Positions 10,363-18,726 of a DNA stretch of 20,314 nt are shown piece by piece. Source of the stretch: Larix sibirica (Eukaryota; Streptophyta; Pinopsida; Pinales; Pinaceae); the NCBI GenBank assembly GCA_004151065.3, contig NWUY0304319106.1, positions 1-20,314 on the forward strand. Direction: 5' to 3'. How positions within the stretch are numbered: the stretch's first letter is position 1; every line of letters begins with the position of its first letter. The translations under genes and the position numbers were made by a program. The notes under the pieces are model-generated. The model was given only the letters and a program-made list of their open reading frames with translations. It ran no database searches and had not been told where the DNA came from.

Positions 10363-10794
10363 TGTCCATAGCAGATAGGAAGTAGAAATAAGTTTAATGT
10401 TCCAGGGGGGGGGGTGGATTCTAAATACAATCCATAATAAGTGAAAAAGAAAAGAAAATAAAAGACTAGTAAGCCAAATCCATATAAAACTGGCACCCCT
10501 TCCCAACAAGACGGGACTACACAAATAATTACACCAAGTTCTTGGGACGTTATAACATGCTCGTAAGTAATATATTTTTGAAAAGCATGCAGTAGCAGTA
10601 GTGCCTAGCCCGCCGCTATGCCTGGCTGCTAGCAAGTAAGCGGGGATACCAGAAAATAAGAAATAATAAGGTCTGGCTTCCAAAGAAGTAGCGGTTGCAC
10701 TGAAAAGAAAGGCAGGCAGTATCTCTAGGTTGTTAAAGAGAATAGGTGGTAATAATAAGTAAAAGATAATAACATAAAAGCATATCTTATGCAA
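10354..10794 (-). CDS. Longest open frame (146 codons), hydrophobic, no ATG; probably not a gene
   Basis: This is the longest frame in the window. It has several hydrophobic runs that could be membrane segments: about residues 5-34, 43-57 and 105-123. It begins with TTG, and no methionine codon occurs anywhere inside, so a normal start would require RNA editing of an ACG or an alternative initiator. It also spans a run of ten G (10405-10414 on the plus strand), so its frame near the C-terminus depends on a homopolymer. I recognise no family. Chimeric hydrophobic frames are known in plant mitochondria, some of them linked to male sterility, but nothing here shows fusion to a known gene. Confidence 0.12.
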   Translation of the reverse strand: MHKICFYVIIFYLLLPPILFNNLEILPAFLFSATATSLEARPYYFLFSGIPAYLLAARHSGGLGTTATACFSKIYYLRACYNVPRTWCNYLCSPVLLGRGASFIWIWLTSLLFSFLFHLLWIVFRIHPPPWNIKLISTSYLLWTHV

Positions 10795-11985
10795 TGCAGT
10801 CTGAATTACTAAAATTATCTGGGTTAAGCCCCCCCACTGCCCTTCATCCCCGGTTTTTATCTATTTGCCTCCGTCCCTGTTCCGTCCCGTCTGTTAGGGC
10901 TCTATATTCTGTGGGCTCAATCCTTTGGACCACCGCTCTAAGAAGACTGTTTATAAAGAAAATAAAGCCGATAAATCCAATAATTCCGTCCCCGCACCTC
11001 CTTCTATTCTTGGAGGACTTCATTCTGTTGAAGCACCTCCTTCCGTTTAGTTACACAAATTGATAACTTTCTACTTCTGCTGATGCTGGGACTGCTGCCT
11101 TTCCTACTGCTGATTTCTCCTGCCCCTAACATAGACTATGCATCATCTATTGGCTGCTATTGGCAGTGACCAGTGGGAATGAGGGGGCTATCGGTTCAGG
11201 ACATATCCAATAAATCCGAGAATAAATTGGTGAAAATAAAGAGACAAGAAGAATATCTCGATGGGTAGGTGAGATTGGGTCAGTGTAACGCCTCTCTTGT
11301 AAGAATCATCAGTTACCCTTCTTGGCCACCCATTACCGTCCAGTGGACAGGATGCTGGAAGTTAAGCTAGGTTTCTACCTTTCTTTTAACCTGGATAATG
11401 GACCCTATCAGGCTCGAAAGTAAAATGAAATGGGCCATATTTGCACGCTAGCGCCGACAACCCATTTAATGCGGGTTTCACCTCACCCTCAGACCCAAGC
11501 CAGCTAGGCCCACACAAGATGGAGTAGGGCTAAAAGGCTAACTCTTTTTCTTACCAATCTGGCAAAGCATTATAAGATGAGTGGTATACTAGATGCATAA
11601 GTCAGAAAGAATCAGTATGGGGTAATAAACTATCAGTTCGCTAAGGGGGAGGGTCCGCGAACTAGCAATAAAAGGTGTTAAGCCGTACGGAATTGATCGT
11701 ACCCCAATATTAAGAATCTCATATACAAATGGAGATATCACACTATAACTGGCTATCATCAATGATAAAAGGCACGGTCATTATAGAGAGTCATTTTATT
11801 AACCTCTAATCATGGGAACCTATACCAGTTGTAAATAAAATAGGCACTGAGCAAGCCACTTATCCTTCCGAGGGCAAGGAGATTTCTTTAACTCTTTTAT
11901 TTTTCGGAGACACTTTTATACATTTCTTCTATTTTAAATGATAAGAATGGGGTTTAACTCTCTCTTTATTTAATATAAGTGAAAT
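10795..11985. other. Spacer with no recognisable gene
   Basis: No supported gene. An 89-codon frame near 10794-11063 is C-rich and shows no family signature. GCTGCT/CTACTGCTG words cluster near 11070-11170. The 11-base TAGCGCCGACA word at 11449-11459 repeats the core seen at 3449. Confidence 0.45.
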
Positions 11986-11989
11986 AGAA

Positions 11990-12365
11990 GGATTCAAAGT
12001 GACGGATTCCCATTTTGATGAAAAGAGAAAGATGAAATCGAAGGATTTTGTGACGATTCAAAGAAACGGAACAAAAGGTGGAAAATCGAAGGATTTTGTG
12101 ACTCTGACAAGTGAGGAAAAAAGAGACGAACAAAAGGATTACAATTGTGACGATTCACAAAGGTGATTGAGTTATTGAGAGGGACTGAGGCCGATAGTCC
12201 ATGTCGTTCGATTTCATCTTTTTTTTTCCTTCCTTCAGTTCATCCTTCGATTGTAATCTTCTTTTCAAATCCTCACATCCGTTCCTTCTTTTGTAATCCT
12301 CACTTCCATCACTTTCATTTCATTCTTCTGTTTGAAGAGTAACTTCCTTTCGTTTGTCATGTTCA
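11990..12365. repeat. Diverged inverted repeat: purine-rich left arm, pyrimidine-rich right arm
   Basis: From about 11990 to 12180 the plus strand is dominated by A and G, with the internal direct repeat ATCGAAGGATTTTGTGAC (about 12036-12053 and 12084-12101). From about 12203 to 12360 it is dominated by T and C. An exact 15-base inverted match joins the arms: 12028-12042 (AAAGATGAAATCGAA) and 12207-12221. Other words are complementary across the centre but displaced, for example AAGGATTACAAT on the left and ATTGTAATC on the right. The centre carries a small hairpin, GGACT 12182-12186 with AGTCC 12196-12200. The whole looks like an old palindromic or tandem-inverted element that has diverged. 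Confidence 0.65.
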
Positions 12366-12860
12366 ATGGTTGAGTTCATCGGCGTAAGTCACTTAGAATC
12401 GTAACTTTTGGAATCCTCATTAGTTTAAATAATCAAATGAGTCAACTTAACTCTCCATAATTACTTATAAGTTGATTTAATAAAATATGCCTCTCCCGGA
12501 ATCTGCTGTGTTAGTTGTAAGGCCTATCCCAGAAGATGTGGGCTGTTGCGGCTGGAACTGAATGTGGACAGAAAGCGTACTTGGGGAATGCAAATTGAAC
12601 GGAATGTGGGAGTGGGTTATGTGTGGGGATGTGTTCTATCTGAGGTTCTAAATGATTAACTATAAGCTTTACCGGCTTGCAATGTTACCTCCTCCTTATT
12701 GGTGACCACCGGCTACTACGACTGGCTACTGCTCCTACTGTATTACTATGTTAGGTGCTTATTGTGAAATGGCTGTTGCTTATGTGCATATAGGCTATTT
12801 ATAGCGTATGATCCTCAATTTACATATCAACGTAAGTAAGCATCGTCCATCCATTCGATG
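12366..12860. other. Spacer with no recognisable gene
   Basis: No gene is seen. CTACTG/GGCTACT words recur at about 12708-12740, resembling the GGCTATT words of the first kilobase, so this may be another decayed repeat field. Confidence 0.4.
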
Positions 12861-12871
12861 TAAGAACTCCC

Positions 12872-12928
12872 GTTCCGTATCGGTAAGGGTCAGCGGAAGT
12901 AGGAACCCTGTGTTCCGTATTGGTAAGT
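12872..12928. repeat. GTTCCGTATCGGTAAG element, two local copies plus one at 682-706
   Basis: GTTCCGTATCGGTAAG is exact at 12872-12887 and at 689-704. A third copy with one change (TATTGG for TATCGG) lies at 12912-12927. The extended stretch 12904-12928 matches 682-706 in 23 of 25 bases. The sites are 12 kb apart, so this is a true dispersed repeat. A degraded relative, GTTTCGTAGCGTTAAG, lies near 1000. Confidence 0.7.
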
Positions 12929-13019
12929 CATGGGTATGGGTGAACGGACTTATTCTCTCGGTCTGTAAGTCTGGCTCTTATTGTCTGGCAAGTATTCCCG
13001 GCGAGTAAGATAGCTACTA

Positions 13020-13190
13020 ATATGTGTAACCAACATAAACAACAACCTCTACGTGTGACCTGCAACGTGTAACCTGCCCTCATTGTGTAACCTCCTTGGA
13101 AACCCACCTCCTCCATTGGTAACCAACCCTAATTGTAAACACCTACCTTATTGGAAACACCGCAATGTTACTACCTTCAATGTGTTTCCC
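13020..13190. repeat. GTGTAACC degenerate tandem repeat
   Basis: GTAACC occurs at 13026, 13069, 13087 and 13119, with variants GTGACC near 13055 and TTGGAAAC near 13096 and 13151. The words between them are CCTCC, CCTGCC and CAACC. Unit spacing is about 18-43 bases. The strand is C- and A-rich. It is a decayed short tandem array like those in the first 2 kb, and no gene is visible. Confidence 0.6.
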
Positions 13191-13348
13191 CCACTGCTGC
13201 CGTATTCCACGGACTCCTTACTAATGGCCTAACTAACGGATTCACTCACCTGCATCGTGTAAGCCTCATCTCACTTACCTCATTTCCACCAGTGCATAGC
13301 CATAGTGGTTGGACTCATTAGAGCGCAGCAGGCAGAGTCACCATAAAG

Positions 13349-13374
13349 ATAATATATATATATATATATATTAT
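13349..13374. repeat. Perfect 26-base AT palindrome
   Basis: A run of alternating A and T framed by ATAATA and TATTAT reads the same on both strands over 26 bases. It can form a cruciform or hairpin and melts easily. It is probably a dinucleotide microsatellite, and copy number is likely to vary. Confidence 0.8.
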
Positions 13375-13379
13375 AGTAT

Positions 13380-14160
13380 TCATGGAACCTAATTAGCCCT
13401 CAGCTCTTTTTTATATTAAGACTGGGATATCATGAGCTATAAATTATGGGGGATATATACTATTAATTTTATCTTCTCTTTAATAAATATCGCTTTTTAG
13501 AGTGTAGAGTGAAAGCCTTGGCCTTACGGAACTATGTTACTCTAGGATCCTTCCCCCATGAGACCGGGCACAGCGCTGCTTGACCCTTGAAATTACTTGC
13601 TTTTTCTTTTTACATCCTTCCCATAGGTCACTCTCCGGGAGACGAACACAGAAGGAAGAGATAAAATAACTTATCCATTTACGAACAAAGTGGCAACGAA
13701 CAAATAGTGGGCGTTGAAAGCCAAGTTGAGGAGGGATACACCACCTTCTTGTATGGTCTTTAAGGTTCGACGGTATAAGGGCAGGTACGGCGGCCTATCA
13801 GAGCATGAGTGAGTTAAGACGAAAGTGAAACTGTTAAGGCAGGTTGAGAAGGCCGAGAGTGAGTAAAGATATAGGTCACTGCATTACCCGTTACACTTTA
13901 ATGGGGCAAAGCCATCTTTTCTATAGGTAATATAATTAACTTGGTAGCAGGTATACTATACTGTGGGCAGTAGGTAACATAGCTTAATTGGTTCCAGCTA
14001 TTTGAAGAGATACCTGGAATAATAGAGATACGTGGGAAGAACTGAGACATTTTTGCAGGCTAATTAGATAATAATATATTTCCATTTGGGCAGGTTGAGA
14101 GAGAACAGCAGCAGTTTCCACTTCGCATTTTGGATAAGCTAGCTATTGGAACCATAAGGC
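13380..14160. other. Spacer with no recognisable gene
   Basis: No open frame, tRNA-like fold or intron core was seen. Composition changes from AT-rich (13390-13500) to mixed. Confidence 0.4.
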
Positions 14161-14275
14161 TGAATGTGCGGATGAACTGAAAGCGAACTGGGAATAACTG
14201 TGAATGCGGATTTTTCGTAATGCGGAAATGTGTAATGCGGGCGAATGGATTAAATGGATAATGCGTTAGGAGGTT
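14161..14275. repeat. AATGCGG degenerate tandem repeat
   Basis: AATGCGG occurs at 14203, 14219 and 14234, with AATGTGCGG near 14163 and AATGCGT at 14260. Nearby GAACTGAAAGCGAACTG shows a duplicated GCGAACTG/GAACTG word. The open minus-strand frame crossing this stretch is a by-product of the repeat. Confidence 0.6.
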
Positions 14276-14345
14276 ATTACTAGCTTGTTCATTGAGAAGA
14301 AAGAGATCTCTCATTAATTTTCTTTTGCTTGGTTAGGGAGGGCTC

Positions 14346-14426
14346 TCTATAGCTTTGTGATCAATGGGTTTGAGGTCCAGTTACCTACAAGCTATCGAAT
14401 CTGCCTATCTATAGCTTTGGGATCAA
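14346..14426. repeat. Direct repeat, 19 bases, period 62
   Basis: TCTATAGCTTTGTGATCAA at 14346-14364 recurs at 14408-14426 with one mismatch. It is a local duplication in a spacer that otherwise shows no gene. Confidence 0.65.
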
Positions 14427-14819
14427 ACTCCGAGAAGTAAAGGTATGCCTTTTTGCTTTTTACACCCCGATCACCATATCATATACTACTACTGGGACTC
14501 AGAGTTTAACTACAGCTAATTCTAACTAGACAGGTTATACTTCTTGGACGTCTTCTTGTATGTTTGGGAACCGATCGATGCTAATTGCCTTGTTCGCTTT
14601 TATGCCACGTGCCCCTTGTTACTGCTGGAATATATAAAGGTCATACCACTGCACTTACCGCTACGGAACCACCGGAATGTTCCTACATGCACTTATAGTT
14701 GGACTAGTCAGGACAAAAAAAGCAAAATATGAGTTCAATTTCCCAACAACAGAAGATAAAGGGAAAAAAAAGGAAAGTCCGCCAAGTAAAATAGGGTCCT
14801 TGCCACAGCTGCCAGTCAT

Positions 14820-14857
14820 AACTCGCATCTCTACGTGAGAGTCGCATATCTACGTCA
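14820..14857. repeat. Dispersed 18-base repeat, copies B and C
   Basis: Copy B (14820-14837) matches 10345-10362 in 17 of 18 bases. Copy C (about 14840-14857) is a more diverged version, GTCGCATATCTACGTC, 20 bases downstream. Together they show both dispersed and tandem spread of the same word. Confidence 0.55.
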
Positions 14858-14929
14858 TTTATTTCAAGTTGTTTTTTTTAGAGGTGAACCCTTTTAACCC
14901 CAGACCTAAAGACACAACCAGTTGAATCC

Positions 14930-15220
14930 ATGTTTGTGTTGTTGGGAAAAATTGAACATTCTATTTTCATGTTTTGCCCGAGTAAAAACTTCATTTTTAT
15001 GTATGGATTCGTCCCTCATCCCCTACTCATTGGAGATATCTGGAGATTATTGTTAATTCACTATACCCTCACCCTCGTACCTCATAAAGTAGCAGATCTT
15101 TGTCTTTACCAATATGGTTACTCCTTACTTGACCTTTCCTTTCCTTCCCGGACTACCTTCCACGACAAGCGATATGTATGGAACACTCCTAACCAACAAC
15201 CTGGGGGAATTTATGACTGA
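14930..15220 (+). CDS. Unassigned 96-codon open frame with ATG start, doubtful
   Basis: This frame begins with ATG and encodes 96 residues. A hydrophobic N-terminal half (residues about 1-55, with words IFMFC and LLLIHYTLTLV) precedes a more polar C-terminal part containing YQYGYSLLDLSFPSRTTF. I recognise no family. It overlaps another frame from 15114 on the same strand. No promoter or neighbouring gene supports expression. It may be chance or a fragment of a transferred reading frame. Confidence 0.15.
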   Translation: MFVLLGKIEHSIFMFCPSKNFIFMYGFVPHPLLIGDIWRLLLIHYTLTLVPHKVADLCLYQYGYSLLDLSFPSRTTFHDKRYVWNTPNQQPGGIYD

Positions 15221-15224
15221 CCAT

Positions 15225-15690
15225 GGATTTTCATCCCAGCCTTTGCTCTTTCTTTTTTACCTTGCTTGCTTCTGTTTTAAGTGTTACCGGTGCTCGTTCC
15301 TTATGGGGGCGTGGTGATACGGGGAGTATCAGGGAGTAAAGGGCAGTAGCGGAAGGAAGGTTATACCCTATCATTTGAACCCGGTAAGTAATAACTTTTT
15401 TTTTTTCGGTCCACCTTCGCGGACAAAATATCTGAGGACATATCCTGCAGCTAAATAACCCGACAAGCATAGATATCTTTTATCTCTTGCTTGGTGCCCC
15501 TAAAACATATACATTATCCGTCCCTTCTGGTCGCACCTTACCTTTTGGCCAGCAGCATAATAATAATTCAGTTCTAAATTCTTTGAATTAAATCAATATA
15601 ATATTTGGTAACACAGCTAAATCAATATGCGTCTCATATGTATGTAAACAAAATGGCTCAATGTAATCAGGTAGAAGGCAATGATAAAGC
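15225..15690. other. Spacer with no recognisable gene
   Basis: No gene is seen. A run of T near 15395-15406 and small AGGGAGTA duplications near 15320 are the only features of note. Confidence 0.4.
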
Positions 15691-15743
15691 AAACGGGTGT
15701 CAAGTTCTTCATATCGAGAGGTCAGGGAAACCACTAAGAGGTA

Positions 15744-15981
15744 CAGAAGCCCTGGAGCCGGGAAAAGAGCAACGAGCAGAACCAAGCCTAGTGATAAGAG
15801 GGACGAACAGCGGAAAGATCAGACCATAAGCCATGGAGCAAGGGACGGACTACCAGAAGCCCTGGAGCATTGGAAGAAGATCAGGTCTTCCCAGAAGCAA
15901 GTGAGTTACCAGGGATGGATTAAGTATTCGGGATATCAAGTCGGGACGGATGAGGTCTTCAGGAGATCAAGTCGAGACAGA
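15744..15981. repeat. CAGAAGCCCTGGAGC and GATCAAGTCG repeat field
   Basis: CAGAAGCCCTGGAGC is exact at 15744-15758 and 15854-15868. A second unit, 15931-15950, recurs at 15962-15981 with three mismatches in 20 bases, both centred on ATCAAGTCGRGACRGA. GATCAGGTCTTCC near 15879 and GAGGTCTTCAGG near 15952 add a third word. The strand is purine-rich. Open frames crossing it (74 and 95 codons) consist of charged residues dictated by the repeat, and I do not call them genes. Confidence 0.6.
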
Positions 15982-16283
15982 TAGAAACCAGGCAGGGTAG
16001 GTAGATGTGTGGATCCAAGTGAGCAATTGATTGATGGCCAACAGATAGATGTGGGAGTAGTGAGGTTATCCAATGGAACACGGACGGGAGGGTAACCCCC
16101 TTCCTTCTTTATTCCTTCCTTCCTGCAACGGGGGTAAAATTGACCAACCAGTGAACCTCCCTCGATCAGTGAAAATATCCAACGGGTAACATCGCCCAGT
16201 TGGGAACAAAATGGGGTGAAAAAGCAAATGGTGAAAGATATAAGGCATCAGGGGCAGGCATATCTAAAAGTGAAGCCATCCAT

Positions 16284-16395
16284 CCAGCTCCAGTTCCCCA
16301 TCCAGCTAACCAGCCAGTTATTATCCCAGCGCTGGTGTTTTACCAGCTTCGAGTGATTTCAACCAGCTCTTCTCTTGGTTAATCGACCAGCGAGC
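16284..16395. repeat. CCAGCT-rich degenerate repeat
   Basis: CCAGCT lies at 16284, 16302, 16333 and 16353, with CCAGCG variants near 16326 and 16386 and CCAGCC/CCAGTT near 16311. Units are about 18-31 bases apart, often preceded by AT or AA. It is a decayed short repeat; no gene. Confidence 0.5.
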
Positions 16396-16641
16396 AAGCA
16401 ATAAGCGCGTAAGTCAATTGCATCCCGCCCCGCCGGTTCATTTCTTTTTTTCCTAGCCCCCCGGTTTAACATAGTTTCAAACTTTGCATAGTGGATTCAT
16501 TCGTCAAGCCGGGGTTTCCTTTTTTTGTGAGGTCTCTCCAAAAGTATAGCCAGCCATAAAACGGTGGAACATTTTTTCTTTATTTCTACTATTGAAAGGG
16601 CTGCTATCAATATGTATATGATCTATATGGTAGATCTGTAT

Positions 16642-16784
16642 ATGTACAGGTATCCATTGGCTCGAAAAGACCGTGGAAAGCGCCCCGTCCATTTATTCTA
16701 AGGACAATACTTTGTTCCAACAAGTTCAACAACTCAAACTGAAAATATATGCTAGTAGACTATTTTAATACCTGTACATACAGG
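16642..16784. repeat. Inverted repeat with 12-base arms and nested palindrome
   Basis: ATGTACAGGTAT at 16642-16653 and ATACCTGTACAT at 16768-16779 are exact reverse complements 114 bases apart. The right arm overlaps a nearly perfect hairpin, CCTGTA-CA-TACAGG at 16771-16784. The interior is spacer. It could be the ends of a small decayed element, but no target-site duplication is obvious. Confidence 0.5.
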
Positions 16785-16799
16785 CAAGTGTCACAAAAC

Positions 16800-17800
16800 T
16801 AGGAGTCCCCTAATCTTAGCAAGTAGAACAACAATATGATGGAATTTCTCTTATTTCTATTATAATAGAGAGATGTATTGGTAGATATGCAAGGAAAACG
16901 TAAAGATGTGAGTCTCACTCTGGCACATTGCGGAGCCACCCCACCCTTCCTTAGTCCGTAGAGAAAGCTCCACTAAGACTTAAGCTGCTATCGGGTGTAA
17001 TTGGACAACCTTCTTATTCTGCTTACAAAGAAATGAGACTATCTTTAGTAGCTCTAAGCTGAGGTGCATCTTCTCCAGTTCTATTAGAAGTAGTTCTTAT
17101 TTCTTTCTTTTTAATGGCACATAATTTATGAAGAGTTTCTGAGGCGCATTCTCCTTCCTTTCCTGTGAGACAACTTTTTCATCATAAAGGTGGTGAAAAG
17201 TGAGGCAGATTATGCAGCATAAATTACAAATTTTACAATGGCAAGTACGTTTCAAACAGCTAGAGGGCGTGCAAAGCTAGTCTTGCTGCGATTGCTGGCT
17301 TGAATGGGGGAAAGAGAATGGAGAATACGAACACAGTTACGGGAAACAATATTATTATATTCACATTTTAGCTCTATATAAACTCCATTTTTGAAATCTG
17401 ATACATAAGCCCACTTACAATTGAAAGTGAGTTTCTTATTTTTGGAAGAATTGCATTTCAAAATGTTTCACTACAGCGGGATGGCTTCAGTTGCTTTTAG
17501 GTTAGCGGGTCGCTGCTTGCTAGATTTTATATTGCGGGTGGCTAGCTTTCTAGGAGCCTTTAAGTAGGGAGAAACTGATCTGATCCTATCCGACTCCTTA
17601 ATAGAAATTCAAAAATTTCCTTTATTTCTTCCTGGGGGTCGACCTTAAAAAAGGAAATCAGAGAGAGCGGGCTCACCCAATAAAGAGGAAGTTTCCTTAT
17701 TACTTCTATAGAGAGAGTGCTTCAATGAATAACGCCTATCTCCACTAAGTAAAGTAGGGTTGTACATAGCCTGTCGAAAAGCTTTTCAACTTCCAACTCT
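16800..17800. other. Spacer with no supported gene
   Basis: The style resembles ordinary plant mitochondrial spacer. A 34-codon ATG frame at 17463-17567 (word SGMASVAFRLAGRC) is hydrophobic and ends in TAG; it is too short to call. A minus-strand frame at 17252-17461 has no family resemblance. Confidence 0.4.
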
Positions 17801-17802
17801 AG

Positions 17803-18159
17803 GGGAAGAGACTTACCTTCCACATCCCATTCCATTTCACCGAAGTTCATTCAACAGGTAAAAATATATACTTTTTCCTCGGGTGGAATGATCCAACGCT
17901 ACCTTTCCGCCATCGAACGAGAGCTAGAGACCTCGATCGAGATCAATATTTATTCTCTGTGCCAATACCCTCGAGGGAGAGGAAATATTTAAGAGGTACC
18001 TCTTCAGATAATCTTTACAGAAAGATAGGTGATGCTGATCTGCCAGCGATCGGATTTGCTATGGGGATCGAGAGGTTAGTGAACTCTCTAGATTCTCTTC
18101 GAGGTAATCTAAAGGGGTTGATTTCTTTTTCTGTGCTTCCAGTCCAGAAGCGGGTCTGA
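17803..18159 (+). pseudogene. Fragment resembling histidyl-tRNA synthetase motif 3
   Basis: An open frame of 118 codons runs from just after a TAG (17800-17802) to TGA (18157-18159). Around 18018-18080 it reads SSDNLYRKIGDADLPAIG, then FAMGIERLV. In histidyl-tRNA synthetases, class II motif 3 has the form of a GGRYDNL-like segment followed by PAIGFAxGIERL, which supplies the arginine that binds ATP in the histidine-adenylation reaction. The match includes that arginine and the preceding DNL. The expected glycines before DNL are replaced by GTSS. I see no motif 1, no clear motif 2 and no anticodon-binding domain: after ERLV only 25 codons remain. The frame has no ATG before motif 3; the first possible start in the conserved part is GTG at 17959. 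A complete enzyme is about 400-500 residues, so this is at most a piece. Plant mitochondria import this enzyme from the nucleus, so a piece here would imply transferred DNA. A chance resemblance remains possible. Confidence 0.4.
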
Positions 18160-18575
18160 AAAGAGGAACTAGAGAACCGGGCTACGACCTAGAAGCCAGA
18201 AAAGTAAAGGTTCTCTCCACGATTATTTAACAAGATGAACCTAGATTATTAGTGTACATAGGGGATAGGATACCAAGGGCAAAAGGTAAAAGAGTACCCG
18301 TGGTGGTCACCTTTCATTGATGAATCAATGAAACATTGATGGGGGAAAAAGTTGTGTTGTTGAGAAGGACTTGGTAAACCAAATTGCTGATCATCTGAAT
18401 CCCAGATAAGCACATTTCATACTGAGCAAGATTAGAAAGTTGGTGACCAACGACTCCATAAGAATAAAAAGGTTTAAAGTCAAACGAAAATGAACTTCAT
18501 TCCTTACCGGTCCTATTGTTTGAATAGATTAGATGTTCTGGGGATACACGAACGACAGAGAGCAAAAAAAGTATA
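18160..18575. other. Spacer between the synthetase-like fragment and the tRNA relics
   Basis: No gene is seen. A small hairpin, TTCATTG-ATGAAT-CAATGAA, lies at 18312-18331. I looked for continuation of the synthetase-like frame in all three plus-strand frames and recognised no anticodon-binding domain. Confidence 0.45.
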
Positions 18576-18579
18576 ATGA

Positions 18580-18644
18580 AAAGGCGTAGCCAAGTGAGGC
18601 CGGAGCAAAACTTCTATTTGTCGGTTCGAATCCGACCGGTTCCT
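18580..18644 (+). pseudogene. Degraded tRNA-Cys-like gene
   Basis: The 3' half is a textbook tRNA: T-stem GTCGG 18620-18624, loop TTCGAAT, CCGAC 18632-18636, then acceptor strand CGGTTCC and discriminator T at 18644. The D-arm GCCAAGTGAGGC matches the bacterial tRNA-Cys form GCCAAGTGGTAAGGC with three bases lost. The next segment reads GGAGCAAAACTTC, as expected if a stem GGAGT/ACTTC with loop CTGCAAA lost TCTG, which removes the G of the GCA anticodon. The discriminator T and the TATTTGTCGG segment also fit Cys. The 5' acceptor strand (AAAGGCG) pairs poorly. At 65 nt it is too short to fold normally, so it is probably a relic. Identity is inferred from the remaining arms; Gly or another U73 tRNA is less likely. 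Confidence 0.55.
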
Positions 18645-18647
18645 ACA

Positions 18648-18714
18648 GCGCCCATAGTTCAGTGGCTAGAATGTTTGACCTCGGATCAAAAGGGGTTCAA
18701 ATCTTTTTGGGCCG
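18648..18714 (+). pseudogene. Degraded tRNA-Arg-like gene (anticodon position reads TCG)
   Basis: A tRNA-like fold starts GCGCCCA. The D-stem is GTTC 18657-18660 with GAAT 18669-18672. The anticodon stem TTTGA 18674-18678 pairs perfectly with TCAAA 18686-18690. The T-arm is AGGGG, TTCAAAT, CTTTT (18691-18707), held partly by G-T pairs. The TTTGA-loop-TCAAA arm is the hallmark of bacterial/organellar tRNA-Arg(ACG), whose loop is CTACGGA. Here the loop is CCTCGGA, so the anticodon would be TCG, still Arg, but the invariant U33 is C. The variable loop is entirely missing, and the last two acceptor pairs (18713-18714) do not form. I judge it a relic. It lies three bases after the Cys-like relic on the same strand, so the two were probably one transcription unit. 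Confidence 0.65.
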
Positions 18715-18726
18715 GGTAGTACCCGG
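18712..18726 (+). repeat. Small hairpin CCGGGT-AGT-ACCCGG
   Basis: A perfect 6-bp GC-rich stem with a three-base loop overlaps the last three bases of the Arg-like relic. It may replace the lost acceptor end or mark an RNA end, but no T-run follows, so I do not call it a terminator. Confidence 0.5.

Noticed and set aside
11640-11710. Possible group II intron domain V, from GCCGTACGG and CGTACC words
   Set aside because: The conserved hairpin with its catalytic triad and bulge is absent.
15360-15400. Possible minus-strand T-arm around GGGTTCAAAT
   Set aside because: The flanking five bases are not complementary and no other tRNA arm is present.
15697-15984. 95-codon charged frame
   Set aside because: Its residues follow the purine-rich repeat words; it overlaps another frame and has no family match.
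17803-17958. Class II synthetase motif 2 suggested by FRHRTRARDLDRDQ upstream of the motif 3-like stretch
   Set aside because: In histidyl-tRNA synthetase motifs 2 and 3 are separated by roughly 200 residues, not about 40, and the key arginine-glutamate pattern is not convincing.
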